From: an archaeon
Lineage (GTDB): Archaea; Asgardarchaeota; Thorarchaeia; Thorarchaeales; Thorarchaeaceae
Direction: 5' to 3'
DNA: 64,000 nucleotides
NCBI GenBank assembly: GCA_024276825.1
Contig: JAJRWI010000069.1
Coordinates: 1-64,000 of the forward strand
Shown: positions 53,210-61,848 of the stretch, in pieces
Layout of the letters: every line of letters begins with the position of its first letter
Numbering within the stretch: position 1 is the first letter of the stretch
Made by a program: the position numbers and the translations under genes
Notes under the pieces: model-generated
The model's input: only the letters and a program-made list of their open reading frames with translations
Told to the model about the DNA's origin: nothing
Databases searched by the model: none

Positions 53210-55493
53210 CTGTTAGCGCCTGACGAAGTGCCATGGTACCTTTCAGAGTAATGCGATAGTTCGAATAGTTCACTCCATTGAGAAACTCGTGTCCACGCAA
53301 GATCATGTTTGCCTGTTCCAGTTGAATAAGCAGGCTTTCAATATCATCAATCTCTACGCCACTAGTTTGAATGAACTTCTTGAGCGCCTCAACTGTGAGG
53401 GGCTCGTACCGTTCGAGAAGCTGTAGAACTTGAGCTGCAAGATTAGATCTCTCACCAGTGACAAATGCAAGTACACCTGATTCTGCCGCCATTGATGGTT
53501 GTTCTGAAGTTCCAATCATACTCAAGCGTCTGGACGTGATGTCTGACTCAGAGGGAGTGTGCAACTTTAATGGTGGACCAAGCTTTAAAGGAACACATGT
53601 ATCAGGGTTCGAATCTACGAGAAGTGCATGCTCCTTTTTCATGGTGCGCAGATAAGAGCTCTCACGTGATGATATTCGTGCCTTACTATGAATCGAGTCG
53701 ACCACCGACAGGCCTAACATATCAGACATGACCTTGATGTCTTGAGAACTCTTCAGCCTGAAGGCAAGGCAAGAACTGAACAGATCTAATAGATGTTGAA
53801 GTTCCGATGGATTTCTTATGCTTAACATTAGAGGGCCACGCCTGAGCATGTCAGTGATCAATCTATGAGTCCATAAACCCCGACTACGGTCATGCAGTTT
53901 CAGCAGAAGATTTAGAGGTTCGTCTAGAATTATTACGACATTCTTGTCCTTTGTGAGGGCTGATATCTTTATCATGAAAAGGTCCCATGCAAATGTGTCA
54001 AGTTCATTGGAGTTCAAGTCTATTAGCATGACAGTAAGTGGGAACTCGGTCAACTTAGCCATCTTTGCAGTCTGGATACCATAAAAGGCACGAGCCCCGA
54101 TTCCGCGATGGAGAACACGGACTGCCTCAAACCCATCAAGTGAGGCCCTGGAGGGAGAGTCATCCGCTGTTATCGTGGGTTGGTCTTCATTGTGGAGAAG
54201 AGTGATGTCTGCTACAGTTCCTCCGTTCAATGCCACAGCTCTGCTTAGGGCATCCTCAAAGTGTGATGCAGAACTGAGTGCTGAAGAGCATATCACTTCA
54301 AGTGCGGTTTTCAATCTGGGCACAAACTCGTGCCTTGGAATGTTCTCAGCATCAACGGGATTCAAGACAAAGTCTTTTCCCAGGGTCAGACCAAGTGAAT
54401 TGTTGGTCAATGATAATAGAGACATTGCTCTTCTGTTATTTGTCAAAATTATCACATGCTTTCCGGACCTCAATATCTGAGGAATCAAAAGACTGTAGGC
54501 ATGAAATCTATCAGACCACTCACCACCAGTAATTAGAACTCCATTCAAGAGGTCATCATCTGTGAAGCCTACTATAGGCCCAGTCTGCAATGTTTCGGGA
54601 TTGATTATCACACCCAATTGATAGTCGCACTGCTTGGCACGAACGGGCGAGATGAATTCGCCAGGAATATTGGCCCCCACTTCCGGAGCGAGTTCTGAAA
54701 CCAATTGAATGGTCCATTCTGATAACTCACGACCGAGAGCATAGAATCGTGGTGTACCATCTAATATCCTGCATTCATTCACCCATTTGGCAAGCCGCTT
54801 GCCGCTCATTCTCTTCAGCCCGTGCTCAGGAATGGAGCCTCGAACTGCAGAGTCAAAGTATCGAGTTTCGTTCTCATTCAATGTTTGACCAAGTATTGTA
54901 AGACCTGTCTTCCACAAACCACCCTTCGAAATAATGATGTCTGATGGTGCCCTATGAAAACGCCTACTAAAAAATGGCAGTGGAAAACGCTTCAGTTTAT
55001 TTCTGTTGACAATTACTGCATTGTTCTCAGGTACCAAAGAAACAGTGAATGAGAAGCCAGAACTTGTATCAAGTGCTCTAATAAGCTTGGACAGGTTTCC
55101 TGCTAGGCGGGGAGGTTGCTTAAGTTCTAGGCCAAGTAAAAGAGTCTGAGGACCTGCACCCTCGAACTCTACCTCTCTTTTTCTAGGACCAAGGAATATC
55201 TCAGACACTTTCAAGTTGCATAGGCCAGCCTCTTGAAGCTTGGACTCGTCAGACCTCATTCGAAGACTAAATAGAAACATAGTGATTGCAGTTGCAAATA
55301 ATAGGACAACAACATGATTTAATGTTATAAAGATGAAACTATAGATGGATGCTACAAGCAATAGATCGAAGAGTGGGTTGCTTCTGATTCGTCTATCGCA
55401 CAACCGAGCCTTTCCAGAGGGTCTTAGTTGCATCCTGCCCTCATAGGTTATCTCGTGAGTGTCTATCAATGACGAGTTCCATCTAGATATCAT
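53193..55493 (-). CDS. membrane-anchored HerA/VirB4-like ATPase with degenerate P-loop
   Basis: A 766-residue protein. Two membrane helices lie at about 41-78 (LFDLLLVASIYSFIFI, VVVLLFATAITMFLFSL). About residues 95-300 are an alpha/beta N-terminal domain. A RecA/HerA-type ATPase fold covers about 310-640: the P-loop strand is intact but its loop reads LITGGEWSDRFHAYSL without GKT/S, while the Walker B strand NVVIILDEPLNLL has its Asp-Glu. A winged helix ends the protein (VLQLLERYEPLTVEALKKFI). The order resembles VirB4/HerA/TraG pumps and crenarchaeal CedB, which move DNA. The lost P-loop suggests a scaffold or a very divergent site. The ATG overlaps the upstream stop (ATGA) after GGAGGGG. 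Confidence 0.8.
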   Translation of the reverse strand: MISRWNSSLIDTHEITYEGRMQLRPSGKARLCDRRIRSNPLFDLLLVASIYSFIFITLNHVVVLLFATAITMFLFSLRMRSDESKLQEAGLCNLKVSEIFLGPRKREVEFEGAGPQTLLLGLELKQPPRLAGNLSKLIRALDTSSGFSFTVSLVPENNAVIVNRNKLKRFPLPFFSRRFHRAPSDIIISKGGLWKTGLTILGQTLNENETRYFDSAVRGSIPEHGLKRMSGKRLAKWVNECRILDGTPRFYALGRELSEWTIQLVSELAPEVGANIPGEFISPVRAKQCDYQLGVIINPETLQTGPIVGFTDDDLLNGVLITGGEWSDRFHAYSLLIPQILRSGKHVIILTNNRRAMSLLSLTNNSLGLTLGKDFVLNPVDAENIPRHEFVPRLKTALEVICSSALSSASHFEDALSRAVALNGGTVADITLLHNEDQPTITADDSPSRASLDGFEAVRVLHRGIGARAFYGIQTAKMAKLTEFPLTVMLIDLNSNELDTFAWDLFMIKISALTKDKNVVIILDEPLNLLLKLHDRSRGLWTHRLITDMLRRGPLMLSIRNPSELQHLLDLFSSCLAFRLKSSQDIKVMSDMLGLSVVDSIHSKARISSRESSYLRTMKKEHALLVDSNPDTCVPLKLGPPLKLHTPSESDITSRRLSMIGTSEQPSMAAESGVLAFVTGERSNLAAQVLQLLERYEPLTVEALKKFIQTSGVEIDDIESLLIQLEQANMILRGHEFLNGVNYSNYRITLKGTMALRQALTVEGGV

Positions 55494-55780
55494 GGGCCCC
55501 TCCTAATCATCGATTGCGAGAGGATCTCAAGAATACGGCTGAAATGCCTTACATGATTCTCATCACCATCCCAGATGAACAGCTTGCGATGGATAATTGA
55601 GATTGAAGGCATATTATTCTTTGACGATTCTCCATGAGCGACAATTTTGGGTAGTTTAACCAGTACTCTCCAGCTATAACCATGACCTGATTGCAGTACT
55701 GACATCAGTTGATCAATGTCGAGAAATGGCGAGATATCAAGTGCTTCACTAGCATTTGACTTCAATCTCAACACCTCCAT
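55490..55780 (-). CDS. small hypothetical protein of the cluster
   Basis: A 96-residue protein, alpha/beta, with no membrane helix (SWRVLVKLPKIVAHGE and SISIIHRKLFIWDGD strands, then a helix FSRILEILSQSMIRR). It overlaps the membrane-protein gene by 32 bases and the ATPase gene by four. The strand-strand-helix pattern is like a small domain that could cap the VirB4-like protein encoded next, but I recognise no family. Confidence 0.6.
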   Translation of the reverse strand: MEVLRLKSNASEALDISPFLDIDQLMSVLQSGHGYSWRVLVKLPKIVAHGESSKNNMPSISIIHRKLFIWDGDENHVRHFSRILEILSQSMIRRGP

Positions 55781-56339
55781 TAACCATGAGCATCATCTGA
55801 TCGAGTGTGGCCTTAGTGATGGGAGTATGAGGATAAGCAGCTCTCATCGCACCCTCCAGAACATAAGACACAATCTCAATTTTCTTCACTAACGAGTCAA
55901 GAAACCTCCCCACCCCAAATATACGGGAAGTTCTTCCAATAACCATCATTCCAACGGTAGTACTCGAAGAGCTCATTGGTCTTACCACTACAAACCTGAG
56001 CTCAAACTTCGCCCAATCTTTGGCGTGAAGACTCATTGCCTCAAGAACCTTCGCTGAAGAATGTGACAGGTCTATGCCAATTGGTATACTACTGAATATC
56101 CGTGCGCTATATACTTCGATATGCCAAGGACGAAGATTTACCAGCATTTTGCCGCCCTTGTCCCAAAATATCACAGAACGACCGCCATGCTTCCTGTAGA
56201 TATAGGCCACTAGAAAGAGGCCAGTTAGTCCCAAGGAACTCTCAATAAGTCCCATTATACTGCTCAATATCAGAGAGCGGAGAAGTAATGCAGAAGCAAT
56301 AAAACCAAGTAGATATTTCGCAGAGAAAGTCCTCGACAT
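55749..56339 (-). CDS. membrane-anchored alpha/beta protein of the cluster
   Basis: A 196-residue protein with one or two N-terminal membrane helices (residues about 8-50: LLGFIASALLLRSLIL, LGLTGLFLVAYIY) and a soluble alpha/beta domain from about 60. That domain (KFELRFVVVRPMSS, TVGMMVIGRTSRIF, then a long helix VKKIEIVSYVLEGAMRAAYP) is loosely like the N-terminal domain of VirB4/HerA-type ATPases; this is a weak impression. The ATG directly follows the XPD stop (TGAATG), with GGGGG about ten bases upstream. It overlaps the next gene by 32 bases. Confidence 0.7.
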   Translation of the reverse strand: MSRTFSAKYLLGFIASALLLRSLILSSIMGLIESSLGLTGLFLVAYIYRKHGGRSVIFWDKGGKMLVNLRPWHIEVYSARIFSSIPIGIDLSHSSAKVLEAMSLHAKDWAKFELRFVVVRPMSSSSTTVGMMVIGRTSRIFGVGRFLDSLVKKIEIVSYVLEGAMRAAYPHTPITKATLDQMMLMVNGGVEIEVKC

Positions 56340-58301
56340 TCATATCGACCCCCTGTTGCCGCTAATGAATGTTTCAATAGCAGACACCATCTCATCCTTA
56401 CTCTCAAAGGGCCAAATATCGGAGATAATGTCAGATCCGAAAACATTCAGATAATTGTGAAATCGTTTATCGAAGAGGATCACTATTCCTCTATCTGTGG
56501 GGCTACGCCGTAGGCGGCCAATTAGTTGAGCAACTCGGCGTATTGACGGGACTACTATGGAATAGTAATAGCCCGAACCAGATCCATACCGTTCGTCAAA
56601 CCATAACTGAAGTGCCCTATGAAAACTAGTAGGTGGAGAAAAGGGTATACCAACACCAATGATGAGGTTAATCTGTGATGAACCATCCTTTACTAGATCG
56701 ATACCCTCGCTGAACTTCCCGCCATAGACTGCGAAGATTGCATGCGGTGTTTCATCAACTGCCCTCCGCAGATCATCCAATTGTGCCTTGGGATCCTCTA
56801 CAATTCTGCTTCTGTGCCCGCAGTCAATGTTATAGCTGAGAACCTCATTCATTATTCTATAGCTTGGGAATGCAACCAGTGCGCTCTTATTAGCTGGAGT
56901 AGTCGTTAATGCAACGCTTATTCGTTCTGCAATGGCACGCCAGAGTTCAGAACCTCGTTCGGTATACTTGGTGGTCAAGTGCTTGTCAAGCAATACTAAT
57001 CGAGTTCCTTTCTCATAAGGGCTCGTGAGATGTGCTGTACGGGCACTTGGAATCCCAAGGAGTGATGCATAATGATTTAACGGATTAAGAGTGCCAGACA
57101 TCAAGAGAGCTGACCGGGCACCTCTCAGTATTGGTGTTGTGAATCCCATTGCATTAAGAGGACGGGCTTTTAACACTGCATTCTCAATTGAGACCGATCT
57201 ATCCCATGAACGTGATAGTTCTATTGTGATGTGCCAGTCATTACTCAGAGTCGCCCGATGTCCAGCCTGAAGAATATCAAACAATCGTTCCAGTGGAGTG
57301 CTCGAATACGACTCGCCATCCGTTGGATCAGAATTGTCTTGATTTCTATAGAGCAATTGAGCAAGCTCATCCATATCCACAAATCGGGGCAATATCTCCC
57401 AGCGATTAAGAGCATGTTCGTTCTTGTTCCGGATCTTGTCGAGATTCAGCATGAATGTTTCCCAGAGAAAATCAATGACATCGAATAGCCACGAGGCATT
57501 CGTAGTCACATCGAGAGCATCACGGTTCTCTTTCAACCATAGAAGATCCTTGCCTGAAATCTGGGCAGATTCTACCTCCAGAACATGATCAGCAAGGTTG
57601 TGTGCCTCATCAACAATGAGGTCTATGTCTGACAGATCGACATTTAGAGCCCTCAGAAACGCATTTCTAACTCGCTCTTGAAACAAGTATGAATAGGGAC
57701 CAATTACCACCCTGCTATTGCGTGCTGACCACCGAAGAACTTCGTAGGGACAATAGCCAGATGAGAATGAGAGGTTCTCAGCGGTTTCTTGGGTGACAAC
57801 GTCGCCATTCAAAGTATTGACAAGGTCATCCCTAGCGGACTCTCTGAGCTTCAGATTGCCTGAGTTCGAGTTCCCAATAAACATGTTATAATAATAGTTG
57901 CATTCACCTGAACGTATCATTGCAGCACAGCCACGGGTGAATCCTGCCACAGAAGTCTGCTGAATCTCAGCCTTCATAGGACAGACATGGATTCTCGAGA
58001 CCATGCTTGTTGCTGTCAGATGAAATGAGAGTTTCTTCGCTGCTTCTGTTTCATTCAACACACGAAGTTCGGACTCAAACACGCAGGCCTGAGAATGAGT
58101 TCGTGTGAGTACTATTAACTTGGACTCGGGATCATTTGCACGTGCTGCAAAGTAACCCGAGAGAACCGCAATTGTCTTGCCAACACCACAATCTGCTGAG
58201 AGCAAGCCCACTGTCTTCTGCTTAAATACCTGTGTGGCAAAGCGAATTGCATGGTCTTGATGAGGACGGGGTTTGTATGGAAACCATGCCATTGCATCCA
58301 T
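56340..58301 (-). CDS. XPD/Rad3-like Fe-S DNA helicase
   Basis: A 653-residue 5'-3' DNA helicase of the XPD/DinG group. Walker A is ADCGVGKT (36-43) and motif II is DEAH (231-234). Four cysteines, C107, C125, C134 and C184, are spaced like the XPD 4Fe-4S cluster. C-terminal motifs are MSGTLNPL, YGGKFSEGID and QLIGRLRRSPTDRG. Archaeal XPD unwinds DNA in repair; this copy lies in a recombination-type cluster, so it may be a dedicated paralogue. The ATG follows the upstream gene by 15 bases, the largest gap in the cluster. Another start at ATG 58292 is possible. Confidence 0.93.
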   Translation of the reverse strand: MDAMAWFPYKPRPHQDHAIRFATQVFKQKTVGLLSADCGVGKTIAVLSGYFAARANDPESKLIVLTRTHSQACVFESELRVLNETEAAKKLSFHLTATSMVSRIHVCPMKAEIQQTSVAGFTRGCAAMIRSGECNYYYNMFIGNSNSGNLKLRESARDDLVNTLNGDVVTQETAENLSFSSGYCPYEVLRWSARNSRVVIGPYSYLFQERVRNAFLRALNVDLSDIDLIVDEAHNLADHVLEVESAQISGKDLLWLKENRDALDVTTNASWLFDVIDFLWETFMLNLDKIRNKNEHALNRWEILPRFVDMDELAQLLYRNQDNSDPTDGESYSSTPLERLFDILQAGHRATLSNDWHITIELSRSWDRSVSIENAVLKARPLNAMGFTTPILRGARSALLMSGTLNPLNHYASLLGIPSARTAHLTSPYEKGTRLVLLDKHLTTKYTERGSELWRAIAERISVALTTTPANKSALVAFPSYRIMNEVLSYNIDCGHRSRIVEDPKAQLDDLRRAVDETPHAIFAVYGGKFSEGIDLVKDGSSQINLIIGVGIPFSPPTSFHRALQLWFDERYGSGSGYYYSIVVPSIRRVAQLIGRLRRSPTDRGIVILFDKRFHNYLNVFGSDIISDIWPFESKDEMVSAIETFISGNRGSI

Positions 58302-58316
58302 TGCAGCGACAATCAG

Positions 58317-58934
58317 TCAGGCTCCCCCCATTCTAATGCATGACTCGGTACGATGCACTCTGAAACGTATTGAAAAATAGGAATATAGGAGATTATAGAA
58401 CTTCATTAATAATGTTGGTGAGTCATAGAATCGCTCTTTTCGAGCCATCCTCTCAACTATTCTCTTGCTAAATCCGTTCTTCTTTGCAGTTTCCCAGAAG
58501 TAGACCTCTATATCCTTCATTGTTGACAGATGATGGACGATTGTCTTCACTAGGAGATTAGTCAATAGTTCAATGGCCTTTCTTGCATTATGCGGTAAAT
58601 TAGATGCTCTTATGCTCATGGGCAAATAGACTGGTACACCATCAAGACTATCGTAATAAATCTCCCGTGGCACACCCTTGCTGCTTCGTAAGGTTTCCAG
58701 CAGTGAGAGTATTCTTGGAAGTTGGGGCAAGATTGGTTTTGATATGTCACGATCGCGCCACTCAATCTTCGTCAAGACGTGCAGCTCTGGGTCAGGCTCT
58801 TGTTCAGCATCAATTGCAAGTACAGTTATTCTATGATTAGTGTCTCTCAATTGAAGGTTAATCAGATTCAGAATTGAGATCCATGAGTGTGAAGTATCTC
58901 TTACAAATGCATCATGTTTCACCGCAACACTCAA
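58317..58934 (-). CDS. hypothetical protein of the cluster
   Basis: A 205-residue soluble protein starting at TTG 58934, four bases inside the upstream gene. The first half is alpha/beta (DTNHRITVLAIDAEQEPDPE, then a LPRILSLLETLRSS helix), the second is helical and basic (RKAIELLTNLLVKTIVHHLS, then RIVERMARKERFYDSPTLLM). I recognise no family. It could be an accessory subunit of the helicase encoded just downstream. Confidence 0.7.
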   Translation of the reverse strand: MSVAVKHDAFVRDTSHSWISILNLINLQLRDTNHRITVLAIDAEQEPDPELHVLTKIEWRDRDISKPILPQLPRILSLLETLRSSKGVPREIYYDSLDGVPVYLPMSIRASNLPHNARKAIELLTNLLVKTIVHHLSTMKDIEVYFWETAKKNGFSKRIVERMARKERFYDSPTLLMKFYNLLYSYFSIRFRVHRTESCIRMGGA

Positions 58935-59359
58935 ACAATCTCACCCCGCACAATTCCAATAAGATTATCATCCTTGAACAGGACTTCTTCCTCTATGAGT
59001 TTGTGAAGCATTTTACTTGACTTTGTAAGCGAGAATCCAAGAATGGTGGCCTCTCGTAGGACATCTTCAATGGGCACAGGCCAGCCACGGTTGAGTTCGA
59101 GCAGGGACTCGACAATCTCAATCAATGTTCGTCTTATCCCAAGACCATAGTGAATCTTGGGGGCTTTCCGTTCCCTCCTCTTCTGATGAACTAGGTCCCG
59201 GACCAGTTCTTCAGCTTCAATGGTTGTTGCAGCATAGAGTGTCCCAGGCTCGTCGATAATTACAGCGGAGCAGAGAGAACAGTGTGAAGACTCGTGCTCG
59301 TTCTCAATTCTTACAAAACCAATATTGTTGCATTTGGGACATTGATATACTCTGAACAT
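58931..59359 (-). CDS. zinc-ribbon/winged-helix protein
   Basis: The start is set at ATG 59359 (MFRVYQCPKC) because AGGAG lies about seven bases upstream; ATG 59377 is the alternative that abuts the RadA-like stop. Residues about 5-35 form a zinc ribbon (CPKC ... CSLC). A charged helix follows, and a winged-helix domain covers about 75-140 (IRRTLIEIVESLLELNRGWP, EDVLREATILGFSLTKSSKM, LHKLIEEEVLFKDDNLIGIV). The combination suggests a DNA-binding or complex-bridging role next to the RadA paralogue. It overlaps the next gene by four bases. Confidence 0.8.
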   Translation of the reverse strand: MFRVYQCPKCNNIGFVRIENEHESSHCSLCSAVIIDEPGTLYAATTIEAEELVRDLVHQKRRERKAPKIHYGLGIRRTLIEIVESLLELNRGWPVPIEDVLREATILGFSLTKSSKMLHKLIEEEVLFKDDNLIGIVRGEIV

Positions 59360-59376
59360 TCCCCGCTCCTGATGCA

Positions 59377-60420
59377 TTAGGCAACTGCCTCCTGCTCGAT
59401 CTCTTTAAGCACAGCCTGATGGTCGCATCCCCTAGATCTCAGATACTTCAGAATTGCGTCCTGCATGTTATCCTTCTCTTTTGCATTCTCATAAAACCCC
59501 CCCCAACCTAGCTTGAGAGTCAGCTCAAACTCAGGCACTCCGGCATTATCCTGTAAAGCGATCTTTCTCTGATCATCCTTTCCAACCTTTAGATTAAACC
59601 TATAGTCAGAAGCATGCGAAAGAATGTGACCCCCAGATGGTGCATTAAGGCTGGATGAAAACTGTGAGATTTTGGACATCACTTGATTTGTATAAACGAA
59701 TATTGCTTCGGTTGCAGCGGCTGTTCTTCGCATTAGACTCAGCAGCTTATTCATCTTTTGCTGTCGTATTCTAAGGCTGTCAAGACCTGTGTACTCCGAA
59801 CGGAACAGTCCAGTAAATGAGTCGATTATGACAAGCTTGTAATTCTCACGAGCTAACAGGTTTGGGATGTTTTCGAAGCGCTCTTGAATTTGTGAACTGT
59901 CTATTATCGTGGCATGTCCAATATTTCCCAGAGCTACTTCTGGGTCTAGACCACGTCGATAGGCCATCGCCCTGATAATCCATGGTTTGAATGCCCTTTC
60001 AGTGTCTAGCCACAACACACGGCCTTCAAGCCCACCATCTTTGAGAGGAAGCTGTACCATAATAGCAAGCATTGCGCACCATTGCGTCTTTCCAGCACGT
60101 GCTTTGCCAAATAGTTCAACAATGGATCCTAACTCAATGCCACCCCAGAGGTGTTTATCGAGTTTGCTAACCCCTGTTGACAACCGTGGTTTTAATTCAA
60201 GTTCGCGCTCAACTTCGAGACCTGAACGAAATTCAAATTTGCCAATGACCTTTCGCGCTGCCCTTACTATTGAGACCGCTTTGCCAGGTCCAATATTAGT
60301 TCTGGCATTGAGCTCATCAGGGTTCTGCACGGCCAGCAATTCTGCTGTGGTGATGAAGGCGGCCTCTAGCTTCTTGGCAATAGCGGGACCTATGCCAGGT
60401 ACTGCTTCAAGCTCGGTCAT
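59377..60420 (-). CDS. RadA paralogue
   Basis: A complete RadA-like protein of 347 residues, distinct from the RadA at 25560. HhH domain: LEAVPGIGPAIAKKLEAAFI (4-23). Walker A is FGKARAGKTQW (104-114), Walker B is YKLVIIDSFTGLF, and the L1/L2 area (EYTGLDSLRIRQQKMNKLLS, VYTNQVMSKISQFSSSLNAP) is well kept, though less so than in the other copy. A C-terminal extension of about 30 residues (MQDAILKYLRSRGCDHQAVL) looks like a small helical hairpin. Its intact ATP site and DNA loops suggest an active recombinase reserved for this cluster. The ATG overlaps the upstream stop (ATGA). Confidence 0.92.
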   Translation of the reverse strand: MTELEAVPGIGPAIAKKLEAAFITTAELLAVQNPDELNARTNIGPGKAVSIVRAARKVIGKFEFRSGLEVERELELKPRLSTGVSKLDKHLWGGIELGSIVELFGKARAGKTQWCAMLAIMVQLPLKDGGLEGRVLWLDTERAFKPWIIRAMAYRRGLDPEVALGNIGHATIIDSSQIQERFENIPNLLARENYKLVIIDSFTGLFRSEYTGLDSLRIRQQKMNKLLSLMRRTAAATEAIFVYTNQVMSKISQFSSSLNAPSGGHILSHASDYRFNLKVGKDDQRKIALQDNAGVPEFELTLKLGWGGFYENAKEKDNMQDAILKYLRSRGCDHQAVLKEIEQEAVA

Positions 60421-60878
60421 GGCAATGCCTCCATGATGTCGTCAAAAAGCGGGCCAATTATTGTGACCAAGTTGAGAAATCCTTGGAGAGCATCAAAAAG
60501 AACAAGAACATCATCATTGTTAATGACAACAAGGTCAGACAGGAGCATAAGCAAGTCAGAGTGGTATTCACCTGCTATTCCCAACTTGATGCCAATGTCT
60601 GTAAGTGTGCCTGCTACGCTCACATAGCCACCAATGTAGTCAAAAAGAGAACCCTGCAAGTATCTGTTCAATAACGCGTTTTCGGGACTGATTGGATCAA
60701 TATCATCCCACCAATTTACGAAACTCTCAACTTCAGAATAGAATTGCATCCATTCTTTGGAGAACTTTAGATGCTTCATTTCAGCCAGTGCAGTCTTTGC
60801 GCCAATTAACCAAGCTTCAGGCAGGCCCAACTCCATGTGGTTCCCCATTGCGTGTTTGGCATATCTAGCAAACATCAT
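60417..60878 (-). CDS. hypothetical helical protein of the cluster
   Basis: About 153 residues from ATG 60878, which overlaps the upstream stop (ATGA) and follows GGAGG by four bases; an adjacent ATG at 60875 and an in-frame start at 60905 also exist. It is almost entirely helical (PEAWLIGAKTALAEMKHLKF, KEWMQFYSEVESFVNWWDD, LLMLLSDLVVINNDDVLVLF) and has no membrane helix. I recognise no family. It overlaps the RadA paralogue by four bases. Confidence 0.7.
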   Translation of the reverse strand: MMFARYAKHAMGNHMELGLPEAWLIGAKTALAEMKHLKFSKEWMQFYSEVESFVNWWDDIDPISPENALLNRYLQGSLFDYIGGYVSVAGTLTDIGIKLGIAGEYHSDLLMLLSDLVVINNDDVLVLFDALQGFLNLVTIIGPLFDDIMEALP

Positions 60879-61636
60879 ATCGCCTCCACGGGTGAACTTG
60901 TACATTTGGACGAATGAGTTTCAATTGAGAGTTCATCCAACCAGTATAGGAGTTCTTGAACAAGAGGGGTTTCAATCTCATCTCGCGAAAGAACAGAGTA
61001 GATTAGGCCCTTTGCCGCATTCTTCACTGTTTGAAGAGCTAGACACCGCTCACCATCATCTAGATGGGGATATCGTGGACCCGTTTCAAAGTTCGAAACC
61101 TCCCCAAGAAAGTCACGCCAATCCAGATGCCAATAGCCAACATAAGGGTCATTATTGAGAATGCGTTCAAGAATCTTTGAGAACTCTTCCCACTTGTTCA
61201 TAAAGCGAATAACAGATTGTGCAAGAGTCCTGGCCCAGTTCTCTTTTTTTGTGGTTGCTGCCTGAAAAACGAGTTTGACATAGGTTCCAGAAGAACGGGT
61301 TTCGAGAACAGCCATTTGCAGATTGCGTGGATGCTTAGAGGCAATCAATGAGATAAGTGGAACTATACCAAAAAGATTGCAGAGAACAAACGAATACTTG
61401 CTTAGATCAATAACGGTGGTATCATTCACAAGAATACAATCTCGCAGCCCAAACACCAGACTGACCATTCCGGTATTGTCATTTTCATCAATTACATAAC
61501 GCGCAGACTCGAGATACCAATCGCCGCGAGAGAACGGAATTGCAAACCCCAGAGTGATGTCATACTGGCCATCCACCAATCTTCCTTTGCGGTCCATGAA
61601 TATATGTTCAAGATCGTCTATCAATAGCTCACCCAC
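60875..61636 (-). CDS. hypothetical protein, first gene of the cluster
   Basis: A 253-residue soluble protein starting at GTG 61636. The first half is beta-rich (GRLVDGQYDITLGFAIPFSR, TGMVSLVFGLRDCILVNDTT) and the second is helical (NWARTLAQSVIRFMNKWEEF, LQTVKNAAKGLIYSVLSRDE). I recognise no family. It lies just behind the promoter at 61719, so it opens the 16-gene operon, and it could be a regulator or core component. Confidence 0.72.
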   Translation of the reverse strand: MGELLIDDLEHIFMDRKGRLVDGQYDITLGFAIPFSRGDWYLESARYVIDENDNTGMVSLVFGLRDCILVNDTTVIDLSKYSFVLCNLFGIVPLISLIASKHPRNLQMAVLETRSSGTYVKLVFQAATTKKENWARTLAQSVIRFMNKWEEFSKILERILNNDPYVGYWHLDWRDFLGEVSNFETGPRYPHLDDGERCLALQTVKNAAKGLIYSVLSRDEIETPLVQELLYWLDELSIETHSSKCTSSPVEAI

Positions 61637-61718
61637 ATTACCATTCCATTTGTGATAATTTTCGAATTTTCATCATTCCCAATAATTGACTAATCGATTA
61701 AGAAGGCAAAATAGAGGA

Positions 61719-61728
61719 ATTTTATACT
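61719..61728 (-). promoter_or_regulatory. TATA box of the 16-gene operon
   Basis: AGTATAAAAT on the minus strand is a good archaeal TATA element. It predicts a start near 61695, giving a leader of about 60 bases before GTG 61636. Apart from this element, 61637-61848 holds nothing else I can call, and no other strong TATA box is visible between 61.6 and 45.9 kb outside coding sequence, because there is almost no sequence between the genes. Confidence 0.5.
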
Positions 61729-61848
61729 AAAATGATGGATAAACACCAGTCATAAAGTCCCACTATTAGGATAAACGAATATTATTACCACATCAATCAT
61801 CATTTGGGAATGGGTAGAACCATAGCCAATAATACTGTGGTATGAGTG

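Noticed and set aside
45926..61636. The cluster as a provirus or plasmid insertion
   Set aside because: No integrase, capsid, terminase, replication initiator, direct repeats or tRNA target site was seen. A mobile origin is not excluded but is not supported.
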